This document shows positions 1-5,085 of a stretch of DNA of 14,993 nucleotides, one piece after another. The stretch is from Methanosphaera sp. SHI613. GTDB lineage: Archaea > Methanobacteriota > Methanobacteria > Methanobacteriales > Methanobacteriaceae. The stretch lies in contig MVJJ01000128.1 in assembly GCA_003266145.1 (NCBI GenBank), positions 908 to 15,900 on the forward strand. The letters run 5' to 3'. A model generated the notes under the pieces. It saw only the letters and a list, made by a program, of their open reading frames with translations. It ran no database searches and was not told the DNA's origin. The position numbers and the translations under genes were made by a program. Numbering within the stretch: the first letter of the stretch is position 1; each line of letters begins with the position of its first letter.

Positions 1-140
1 GAACCTATAGGACATGGATGATACTCGATTAGTTCTATTTTTTCTTCATCAGAATCGGTAATTGTAAGAATTTCCTCGTATGGTGTAATCCATGGGTCGG
101 TATATTTCTTTTTTAATTCTTCTGGTGTCAATATTTCCAT
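1..140 (-). CDS. Unrecognised protein, N-terminal 46 residues (truncated by window edge)
   Basis: An open frame begins at an ATG (138-140) and runs without a stop through the left edge of the window. It starts MEILTPEELKKKYTDPW and reaches a YHPCPIG motif at the edge. The chosen start has an AAAGGA Shine-Dalgarno about 8 nt upstream; an in-frame ATG at 156-158 would add six residues but would itself contain that site. The visible part is acidic and lysine-rich with no membrane segment, so it is probably cytoplasmic. It follows ribH on the same strand with about 65 nt between them, so cotranscription is possible although a T-rich stretch intervenes. I do not recognise the family from this fragment; the HPCP motif could be a metal or catalytic site, but that is speculation. 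Confidence 0.7.
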   Translation of the reverse strand, partial: MEILTPEELKKKYTDPWITPYEEILTITDSDEEKIELIEYHPCPIG

Positions 141-169
141 ATTATTATTTCCTTTCATATTTATATATA

Positions 170-196
170 AAAAAAAGAATTAGAAAAATAGTTTTT
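170..196 (-). terminator. Possible terminator after ribH
   Basis: Reading the minus strand after the ribH stop, a weak A/T-only stem (AAAAA-CTA-TTTTT, 184-196) is followed by a run of eight T. Poly-T stretches terminate archaeal transcription, so this may end or attenuate the ribH transcript before the next gene. The stem has no G-C pair, which makes the call tentative. Confidence 0.35.
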
Positions 197-205
197 AATA
201 AGGTT

Positions 206-610
206 CTACTCTAATCTTTTAACTAATTTTACCGCAGCTTCTACTGCACGTTTTCCATATTCCACTCTTTTATGTGCTTCAAGTCTGGTCATACCAGGAC
301 CTGATATTCCAAGGGTAACCGGCTTATTGTATTCTAGGGATAAATCCGTTATCTTACGTGCTGCATGTTGAACTACAATCTCATCATGATGAGTGTCTCC
401 TTCAATGACAGCTCCTAATGTAATTACTGCATCTACATTACCGTCTTCCAATAATTTCTTTATTGCTATAGGCATGTCATAAACGCCCGGTACCGGAAAT
501 ACCTCTGTTATTTCAGCACCTAAAAATTTAGCATGTTCTTTTGCTAATTCTAACATCATACTGGTAATATCAAAATTGAATTCTGCTACTACTGCTCCTA
601 TCTTAATCAT
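206..610 (-). CDS. ribH: 6,7-dimethyl-8-ribityllumazine synthase
   Basis: RibH condenses 5-amino-6-ribitylamino-uracil with 3,4-dihydroxy-2-butanone 4-phosphate to give the lumazine precursor of riboflavin, which supplies FAD and FMN; in methanogens the same ribitylaminouracil branch also feeds coenzyme F420. The 134-residue length fits the short archaeal form. Visible landmarks are F11-N12 at the ribityl site, the PGVYDMP loop (41-47, equivalent to PGSFEIP in bacteria), and GAVIEGDTHHDEIV (66-79). H75 aligns with the catalytic His of the bacterial GDTPH motif. The GISGPGMTRLEAHKRVE segment (101-117) is the usual archaeal C-terminal signature and R115 is the likely phosphate-site Arg. The ATG at 608-610 has GAGGT upstream. 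The family assembles as pentamers or 60-mer capsids. It is the downstream partner of the leu block and the microprotein gene. The identification is firm. Confidence 0.95.
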   Translation of the reverse strand: MIKIGAVVAEFNFDITSMMLELAKEHAKFLGAEITEVFPVPGVYDMPIAIKKLLEDGNVDAVITLGAVIEGDTHHDEIVVQHAARKITDLSLEYNKPVTLGISGPGMTRLEAHKRVEYGKRAVEAAVKLVKRLE

Positions 611-687
611 TTAAACAAAACCTCTGATTATTTATTTTTTTTATATATTAATTATTCGTTATACCGCTGGATTGGATTTTTGTGTGT

Positions 688-774
688 TTATACTAGGTAT
701 AATACAAATGCTGATACTGAACTTACTACCATAATAAATATAATGAATAATGCTGCTGCTTTTGCTGTGTCCAT
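688..774 (-). CDS. 28-residue single-pass membrane microprotein
   Basis: This is a short gene between leuB and ribH. The ATG (772-774) is preceded by GGTGA with six nt to the start, an excellent match to the methanogen anti-Shine-Dalgarno, and the frame closes with TAA after 28 codons. The product begins MDTAKAAALF, then runs as an unbroken hydrophobic stretch (about residues 7-28, with FIIFIMVVSS and AFVLYLV) long enough for one membrane span. One acidic and one lysine residue precede the span. Nothing polar follows it, so the C terminus ends at or in the membrane face. It sits in the same orientation as its neighbours, 104 nt after leuB and 77 nt before ribH. I do not recognise a family. 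It might be a subunit or regulator of a membrane complex, or an unrelated small conserved methanogen protein. The binding site plus the clean hydrophobicity argue that it is translated. Confidence 0.7.
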   Translation of the reverse strand: MDTAKAAALFIIFIMVVSSVSAFVLYLV

Positions 775-792
775 ATATTTCACCGTCTACTT

Positions 793-806
793 AATAATTA
801 ATTATT
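793..806. repeat. 14-bp perfect A/T palindrome upstream of microprotein gene
   Basis: AATAATTAATTATT is a perfect palindrome lying about 19 nt upstream of the microprotein start. It is purely A/T, so it may be chance in this composition, or part of a promoter or operator for the microprotein-ribH segment. Confidence 0.3.
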
Positions 807-818
807 TTTTTTGTTTTT

Positions 819-843
819 AAAGAATATTTCTTTGGAGGTAAAT
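819..843 (-). promoter_or_regulatory. Anti-Shine-Dalgarno element with adjacent mini-hairpin in leuB 3' UTR
   Basis: On the minus-strand transcript, 36 nt after the leuB stop, the RNA reads AUUUACCUCCAAA (831-843) and then forms a short perfect stem (AAAGAA/UUCUUU, loop AUA, 819-833). The 13-nt segment is an exact complement of the leuC ribosome binding site region at 3652-3664. On the DNA level it is one arm of an inverted repeat bracketing leuCDB. It could pair with leuC mRNA or with 16S rRNA-like sequences, but function is inferred only from complementarity. Confidence 0.35.
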
Positions 844-878
844 CTTCTTTAATATATTATATTGATATTCTACTATTA

Positions 879-1853
879 TTATAATTTGCTTGCAATGTAC
901 TCTGCCATTTCATATGTTGAAGCGTTGCCGCCTAAATCAGGTGTTACAACCTTTGCCTCTTTGATAACATCTATAAGTACCTCTTCAACACGTCTTGCCT
1001 CGTCGCTTTCGCCAAGGTAGTCAAGCATCATACAGGCGGATAATATTGTAGCTGCAGGATTTGCTATAAGTTTTCCTGCAATATCTGGTGCTGAACCGTG
1101 AACAGGTTCAAACAGTCCGTTATTGTCACCTATATTTGCTGATGGAATCATACCTAATCCACCTACAAGGCCTGCTCCCTCATCAGAGAGGATATCTCCA
1201 TAAAGGTTTGACGTAACGATTACCTCAAAGTCAAGTGGATTAGTGATAAGATACATTGCGGTTGCATCCACGTAGAAGTCGTTGCTTTCGATTTCAGGGT
1301 AGTTTTCTGCTACTTCATAGAATGTCTTCTTGAAGAGTCCATCTGATATCTTCAGGACATTTGCCTTATGTACGGCGGTTACCTTGGATCTGTTTGTATC
1401 CCTTGCATACTTGAATGCATAGTCACAGATTTTCTCTGAAGCTTTTCTCGTTACCTTCTTACGTGCAATTGCACCTTCAGGTGTTTTTTCTTCATCACCG
1501 ATATACAAATCTTCAGTGTTTTCTCTGACAATCATGAAGTCTATGTCACCATATTTTTCAGGCTGTACTGATTTGACAGGTCTTAGGTTAACGAATGTTT
1601 CAAGTTCATGTCTGAGTCTGACGATTACGTCTGCTGCCGTTTCACCAGCTGCACCGAAGAGTACAGCGTCGGCATCCTTTGCTATTTGGATGGTTTCATC
1701 TGGTAGGGCTTCGCCGCATTCAGCTTTACATTCATCTCCTGCTGATGCATGGGTATAGTTAAATTCTATCGGTAGCTTGTCTAGTACTTTGAGTGTAGCT
1801 TCCACTACTTCCTTACCTATTCCGTCTCCCGGAATTACTGCTATATTATACAT
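879..1853 (-). CDS. leuB: 3-isopropylmalate dehydrogenase
   Basis: LeuB oxidises and decarboxylates 3-isopropylmalate to 2-oxoisocaproate, the last step before leucine transamination. The 324-residue protein shows the full beta-decarboxylating dehydrogenase pattern: IPGDGIG at 7-13, substrate-binding R81, R91 and R110, catalytic Y117 (in RENTEDLYIG) and K163 (HKANVLK), Mg2+ ligands D196, D220 and D224 (in SNLYGDILSDEGAGL), and the dinucleotide loop EPVHGSAPDIAGK at 249-261. D257-I258 point to NAD rather than NADP. The FGAAGETAADVIVRLRH segment (66-82) resembles, from memory, the methanogen leucine-pathway enzyme more than the AksF homoisocitrate dehydrogenase of coenzyme B synthesis. The start has GGTGTGA upstream, overlapping the leuD stop region; only 12 nt separate leuD and leuB, so the two are cotranscribed. 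An Aks role cannot be excluded without a tree. Confidence 0.92.
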   Translation of the reverse strand: MYNIAVIPGDGIGKEVVEATLKVLDKLPIEFNYTHASAGDECKAECGEALPDETIQIAKDADAVLFGAAGETAADVIVRLRHELETFVNLRPVKSVQPEKYGDIDFMIVRENTEDLYIGDEEKTPEGAIARKKVTRKASEKICDYAFKYARDTNRSKVTAVHKANVLKISDGLFKKTFYEVAENYPEIESNDFYVDATAMYLITNPLDFEVIVTSNLYGDILSDEGAGLVGGLGMIPSANIGDNNGLFEPVHGSAPDIAGKLIANPAATILSACMMLDYLGESDEARRVEEVLIDVIKEAKVVTPDLGGNASTYEMAEYIASKL

Positions 1854-1865
1854 GAGTTCACACCT

Positions 1866-2369
1866 TTATTCTTTGAATTCTGTGTTGTTTAAGTAATCTA
1901 TTAGTCCACCGTTTTCAAGTATTTCAAACATGAATGGTGGTAGTTTTGTAGTTTTGTACTCCTTACTTTTGGAAATGTTTTCCATAGTTCCTTCCTCTAG
2001 GTTAAGTTTCACAATGTCCTCTTCATCTATCTCATCAGGCCCGTTTGGTGCTTCAACAAGAGGTAGTCCTATGTTTGTGGCGTTTCTATAGAAGATACGT
2101 GCAAATGATTTGGCAACAACTGCCTGGATGCCCGCTGCCTTAAGTGCTATTGGGGCATGTTCACGACTTGAACCACATCCGAAGTTGGAACCGGCAACCA
2201 GTACGTCGCCTTCTTCTATCTTATCCTTGTAATGTAGGTCATATCCTTCCATGACATGTTTTCCTAAATCTTCAGCTTTACTAAGTGTAAGGTATCTTCC
2301 CGGTAGGATACTGTCTGTATCTATATCATCGCCGAGTTTAAGTGCTCTTCCTTCTATAATCTTCTGCAT
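1866..2369 (-). CDS. leuD: 3-isopropylmalate dehydratase small subunit
   Basis: The small (swivelling) subunit of isopropylmalate isomerase pairs with LeuC to interconvert 2- and 3-isopropylmalate. The protein has 167 residues, normal for the family. Landmarks are DDIDTDSILPGRYL (14-27), the NFGCGSSREHAP motif (62-73) and SFARIFYRNATNIG (88-101). The substrate-recognition loop after GR reads YLTL (26-29). Homoaconitase small subunits of methanogens carry Arg at the third position of this loop and typical isopropylmalate isomerases carry Val, so Thr here is unusual. The absence of Arg argues for leucine rather than coenzyme B synthesis. A GGGAGGATGTG ribosome binding site precedes the ATG. The gene starts 23 nt after leuC and ends 12 nt before leuB. 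Confidence 0.92.
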   Translation of the reverse strand: MQKIIEGRALKLGDDIDTDSILPGRYLTLSKAEDLGKHVMEGYDLHYKDKIEEGDVLVAGSNFGCGSSREHAPIALKAAGIQAVVAKSFARIFYRNATNIGLPLVEAPNGPDEIDEEDIVKLNLEEGTMENISKSKEYKTTKLPPFMFEILENGGLIDYLNNTEFKE

Positions 2370-2392
2370 AATTACACATCCTCCCTTCTAGT

Positions 2393-3646
2393 TTATTTCC
2401 TTGGTGCAGTTATATGACCGGTCAGTGCACTTTCTGCTGCCACTATTGGAGAACTGAGGTATACTTTTCCTTCAGGACTTCCCTGTCTTCCCTTGAAGTT
2501 ACGGTTGGAAGTGGATAAGCTTACTTCACCATCGCCGATAAGGCCGATATGTCCACCTAGACATGGACCACAGCATGGATTACATACCAATGCTCCTGCA
2601 TCTACGAATATGTCCATTAATCCTTCTTCAAGTGCCTGTTTATAGATTGTTCTGGATGATGGTATAACAAGTGCCCTTACGCCTTCCTTGATTTTGTTTC
2701 CTTTAAGTATGCGTGCTGCCTGTTCCAAATCCTTAAGTCTTCCATTGGTACATGAACCGATGAATACCTGGTCTATTTCGACATCTTCACATTCTGATGC
2801 CGGTTTTACATTATCCACATAGTTTGGACATGCAACTTGAGCTTCCAATTGACTTACATCAATATCCATTACCTCAAGACTTGCTGCATCGCTATCAGTT
2901 GTAAACTTGGTGTATGGCTTGTCTGTCCTATTTTTAAGGTATTCATCCGTTACCTTATCAGGTTCCACAAGTCCGGTTTTTCCACCCATCTCTATTGCCA
3001 TGTTACTCATTACCAGTCTATCGGACATGTCCATGTTGCGTACGGTTTCACCTGCGTATTCACATGCCTTGTATGTAGCACCGTCCTGTCCTACTTGGCC
3101 TATTATGTTTAGGATTACATCCTTACTTGTAACGTTTTCCGGAAGTTTTCCGGTGATGTTGTACTGGATGGTTTCCGGTACCTTAAACCATAGCTGTCCG
3201 GTGGCAAATACCATTGCCATATCGGTTGAACCTATACCTGTTGAAAATGCACCAAGTGCACCGTTGGTACAGGTGTGTGAGTCACTGCCCACTATAACGG
3301 TACCCGGTAGGGCGTGTCCCTTTTCAGGTACTACCTGGTGGCATACTCCTTCATATACGTCATAGAAGTTTTTGATGCCTTGTTGTTTAACGAAGTCTCT
3401 CATTATCTGATGGTTTTTTGCAGCATCAAGTGAGTCTGCAGGTACCTGGTGATCAAATGGTATGACTATTTTATCTGGGTCCCATACCTTGTCAGTATTA
3501 ATCTGTTCAAGTGACTGTAGGGTTAAAGGACCTGTCAGGTCGTGTACCATGGCAACGTCGATATCTGCCATGATTATATCTCCGGCTTCAACCTTATCGT
3601 TGCCTGAAGCCTTTGCGAGTATCTTTTCACTCATTGTCATTGACAT
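2393..3646 (-). CDS. leuC: 3-isopropylmalate dehydratase large subunit
   Basis: LeuC is the [4Fe-4S] aconitase-family subunit of isopropylmalate isomerase. At 417 residues it is the short archaeal-type form. The cluster ligands are C299 (GSCTNGR), C359 and C362 (in CNPCCGPCLGG); the 59-residue spacing between the first two fits the family. Other signatures are MADIDVAMVHD (26-36), IPFDHQVP (62-69), GSDSHTCTNGALGAFSTGIGSTD (120-142, the active-site His/Ser region) and the terminal STSNRNFKGRQG (378-389). The ATG at 3644-3646 is the first of three closely spaced Met codons and lies nine nt after a perfect GGAGGT, which supports it. It is the first gene of a leuC-leuD-leuB operon. The upstream region holds a TATA box, inverted repeats and a Leu-codon mini-ORF. 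A homoaconitase role is possible in the family but less likely given the LeuB and LeuD features. Confidence 0.93.
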   Translation of the reverse strand: MSMTMSEKILAKASGNDKVEAGDIIMADIDVAMVHDLTGPLTLQSLEQINTDKVWDPDKIVIPFDHQVPADSLDAAKNHQIMRDFVKQQGIKNFYDVYEGVCHQVVPEKGHALPGTVIVGSDSHTCTNGALGAFSTGIGSTDMAMVFATGQLWFKVPETIQYNITGKLPENVTSKDVILNIIGQVGQDGATYKACEYAGETVRNMDMSDRLVMSNMAIEMGGKTGLVEPDKVTDEYLKNRTDKPYTKFTTDSDAASLEVMDIDVSQLEAQVACPNYVDNVKPASECEDVEIDQVFIGSCTNGRLKDLEQAARILKGNKIKEGVRALVIPSSRTIYKQALEEGLMDIFVDAGALVCNPCCGPCLGGHIGLIGDGEVSLSTSNRNFKGRQGSPEGKVYLSSPIVAAESALTGHITAPRK

Positions 3647-3655
3647 TTATTATTT

Positions 3656-3661
3656 ACCTCC
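3656..3661 (-). promoter_or_regulatory. leuC ribosome binding site
   Basis: A perfect GGAGGT on the minus strand lies nine nt before the leuC ATG and fixes that start. It directly follows the stop codon of the mini-ORF and lies inside the 13-nt segment (3652-3664) whose exact complement occurs after leuB. Confidence 0.8.
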
Positions 3662-3664
3662 AAA

Positions 3665-3688
3665 TTAATATAATAATAAAATTAACAT
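3665..3688 (-). CDS. Possible leucine-rich leader mini-ORF of the leu operon (M-L-I-L-L-L-Y)
   Basis: In the leuC leader, an ATG (3686-3688) opens a seven-codon frame encoding MLILLLY and closing in TAA, four nt before the leuC ribosome binding site. Four of the seven codons are the Leu codon TTA, three of them consecutive, which is the hallmark of a leucine-sensing leader peptide in bacterial leu operons. Against it, the codons are all A/T and the region is low complexity, there is no convincing ribosome binding site for the mini-ORF, no terminator hairpin follows, and ribosome-mediated attenuation is not established in archaea. Treat it as a candidate only. Confidence 0.3.
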   Translation of the reverse strand: MLILLLY

Positions 3689-3752
3689 ATTATATCTATT
3701 AACTCATTTATCTGAGTAAAAAATATGATTTATTTGATGTTTTAGTTATTAA

Positions 3753-3772
3753 TGAATTTTTTCATAAATTCA
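3753..3772. promoter_or_regulatory. Candidate operator of the leu operon (TGAATTT-N6-AAATTCA)
   Basis: A perfect 7-bp inverted repeat with a 6-nt spacer lies immediately downstream of the leu TATA box in the direction of leuC, where the transcription start is expected. That placement suits a dimeric repressor blocking initiation. The identity of any regulator is unknown. Confidence 0.5.
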
Positions 3773-3773
3773 C

Positions 3774-3790
3774 TTTATATATATTTATAT
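3774..3790 (-). promoter_or_regulatory. Predicted TATA box of the leu operon
   Basis: The minus strand reads ATATAAATATATATAAA here, an extended archaeal TATA-like box. A start about 25 nt downstream would fall in the 3753-3772 inverted repeat and give a leader of roughly 110 nt before leuC. Confidence 0.5.
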
Positions 3791-3803
3791 TTAACTAAGT
3801 TAA
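3791..3803. promoter_or_regulatory. Second inverted repeat abutting the leu TATA box (TTAACT-A-AGTTAA)
   Basis: A perfect 13-bp palindrome with 6-bp arms directly abuts the upstream (BRE) side of the leu TATA box. With the operator-like repeat on the other side, the core promoter is bracketed by dyads. It could be an activator or repressor site. Confidence 0.4.
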
Positions 3804-3923
3804 TATTTTTAGTGGTTAGCCGATATTTTTTTCAAGAAATATATTTTTGATTAAATCAGATTATGATATTGTTTACATATATGTACTCATCATTAACAGG
3901 GGGATAGGTTAAAAGGATTGTAA

Positions 3924-3937
3924 AATATAATATATAA
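3924..3937 (+). promoter_or_regulatory. Possible TATA box for the 4023 gene
   Basis: An A/T run (AATATAATATATAA) on the plus strand about 85-100 nt before the start codon would place a transcription start near 3955-3962. The surroundings are uniformly AT-rich, so the exact element is uncertain. Confidence 0.3.
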
Positions 3938-4022
3938 TAATCAGCAATATTTACCATATGAAAACTTCAATAAAAATACAATATTATTATAACTATTCAC
4001 CTTAGTCATGGAATGATTATTT

Positions 4023-4637
4023 ATGAAAGTTGCATTGATACCGGAGGGTGGGGTTCTGATTACGAATCTTATCTTCAAGAATGGACACACACCACTACAG
4101 ATGTATGAGATGACACCACAAAAGGCAAGAGAAAAAGACCCCTATGATGATGAGGTTATAGATTACGATTCACCATTATATAATCTAAACGGTAGACGGG
4201 TACAGAAGGGAAACAAGTATGTATCAAATGATGTGCCCTCAGCGATAAAGGGAAGACTGGCCCTTGCTGAACATATTATAGAAGAGGCGGAGGCCGTAAT
4301 AGTCCTGGGCAGAGCACCCAAGAACAGAAAAAGATTATATGGTAGGTTAAACAGTACAATACTATTTTATGGCGGCGTGGGTACAGGCAACTTTCCAAAG
4401 TATCTGCTCTATCTTCTCAGAAAAAAGAAGGTTCCACGGCTGGAGATGGCATATCCAACCAATAGGGAAGAACTGATAGGAATATTTGAAAGGACAAACA
4501 CATTCCTGCAAAATCTTGGGAGTTATTCTAATAATTACGTTTCAAACGATGATAATCTGACTACCGATGCAGTACCCTATAGAAGAAGGGTGGATTTAAA
4601 TGAGTTTGAGAGGATAGTTGAAGAATATTGGAAATAG
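4023..4637 (+). CDS. Conserved-looking methanogen protein, possibly methanogenesis marker 5 / DUF2112-like
   Basis: The protein has 204 residues, no cysteine, no signal peptide and no membrane span, so it is cytoplasmic. It opens with a beta-strand-like segment (MKVALIPEGGVLI) followed by NGHTPLQMYEM. The centre, VPSAIKGRLALAEHIIEEAEAVIVLG (71-96), then GGVGTGNFPKYLL (117-129) and a VPRLEMAYPTNREEL segment (137-151), follows an alternating strand-helix layout. From memory this order (GHxPL, VPSxxxGR.AL, IEEA.A.I, YPTN.EE) resembles the DUF2112 'methanogenesis marker 5' family, which is confined to methanogens and sits in clusters tied to methyl-coenzyme M reductase maturation. This is a recollection, not a search result. 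The last 40 residues are a basic/acidic tail that may be lineage specific. The ATG has only a weak upstream TGATTAT; an earlier in-frame ATG is blocked by a stop. The gene is transcribed alone, divergently from leuC. Confidence 0.55.
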   Translation: MKVALIPEGGVLITNLIFKNGHTPLQMYEMTPQKAREKDPYDDEVIDYDSPLYNLNGRRVQKGNKYVSNDVPSAIKGRLALAEHIIEEAEAVIVLGRAPKNRKRLYGRLNSTILFYGGVGTGNFPKYLLYLLRKKKVPRLEMAYPTNREELIGIFERTNTFLQNLGSYSNNYVSNDDNLTTDAVPYRRRVDLNEFERIVEEYWK

Positions 4638-4698
4638 TTATTTTTGAAAAGTAAATTTTAGAGAATCCAGGTATATATTTTTATTAAAGAGGATAGTT

Positions 4699-4718
4699 GG
4701 AAAAAGATACGTTTTTCC
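4699..4718 (+). terminator. Probable terminator of the 4023 gene
   Basis: GGAAAAA (4699-4705) and TTTTTCC (4712-4718) form a perfect 7-bp stem with a 6-nt loop about 60 nt after the stop codon, followed by a T-rich tract. The stem is symmetrical and could also act on transcripts arriving from the opposite strand. Confidence 0.5.
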
Positions 4719-5034
4719 CTTTAATTTATGTTTTATGTAATTTATGTTTATTTGTTATTGAATAAAGAGATTATTAATGGTTGGTATATGTAAAGTTTAT
4801 CGTAGCGTCAATTTTTTTCAAATCAATTTCTTTTTACAATCCATACTCTTTGAACAACTTTTTTTAGTGATTTTAGAAACTTCACCATACTCTTTTTGAA
4901 AGTAGTATAAATGAGATTTGGATAGTAGTATGATTGTGGATATATAAGTCAGTTAAACTTTCCATTATTTTTGTGTTACAATTACTGTTGCTGGCTTTTT
5001 GTGCTAGAATTAGTATGTTGTATCTTTTGTTGAT

Positions 5035-5072
5035 AAAAAAAGTTAAAAGGGTTAGAGAGTTTCTTACTCTCT
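5035..5072 (-). terminator. Hairpin plus T-tract terminator of the surface-protein gene
   Basis: On the minus strand, 13 nt past the stop codon, AGAGAGT and ACTCTCT (5054-5072) form a perfect 7-bp stem with a 5-nt loop. T-rich sequence follows and ends in a run of seven T. It looks like a classical intrinsic terminator, and its position matches the end of the large gene exactly. Confidence 0.75.
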
Positions 5073-5085
5073 TTGTTTTATGGGG

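Larger units (their letters stand above)
3647..4022. other. Divergent intergenic control region between leuC and the 4023 gene
   Basis: This 376-nt AT-rich stretch separates two divergent genes. Facing leuC it holds a TATA-like box, two inverted repeats, a small hairpin (ACTCA/TGAGT, 3702-3717), a Leu-codon mini-ORF and a strong ribosome binding site. Facing the plus-strand gene it holds a TATA-like run around 3924-3937. No other coding capacity or RNA gene is evident. Confidence 0.6.
4638..5085. other. Convergent intergenic region between the 4023 gene and the surface-protein gene
   Basis: About 450 nt with terminators for both converging genes at its two ends. The 12-mer AGAGGATAGTTG occurs at the end of the upstream gene (4609-4620) and again at 4688-4699, and an 11-mer CCATACTCTTT occurs at 4841-4851 and 4885-4895, hints of local duplication. 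A minus-strand 21-codon frame (4823-4888) encodes a basic amphipathic peptide but lacks a ribosome binding site. No tRNA, rRNA or clear pseudogene was seen. Confidence 0.5.

Noticed and set aside
831..865. Plus-strand GGAGGT at 834-839 as the ribosome binding site of a gene
   Set aside because: No usable start codon at proper distance and no open frame of note follows on the plus strand; it makes more sense as the complement of an element on the minus strand.
1516..1758. Plus-strand open frame inside leuB
   Set aside because: Shadow of the leuB coding strand; leuB has complete family motifs and the antisense product has none.
2837..3668. Several plus-strand open frames opposite leuC
   Set aside because: Antisense shadows of an intact leuC; no ribosome binding sites and no recognisable protein features.
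4638..5034. tRNA or small structured RNA in the convergent gap
   Set aside because: No GGTTC-x-A-x-TCC arm, acceptor pairing or other strong secondary structure seen apart from the terminators.
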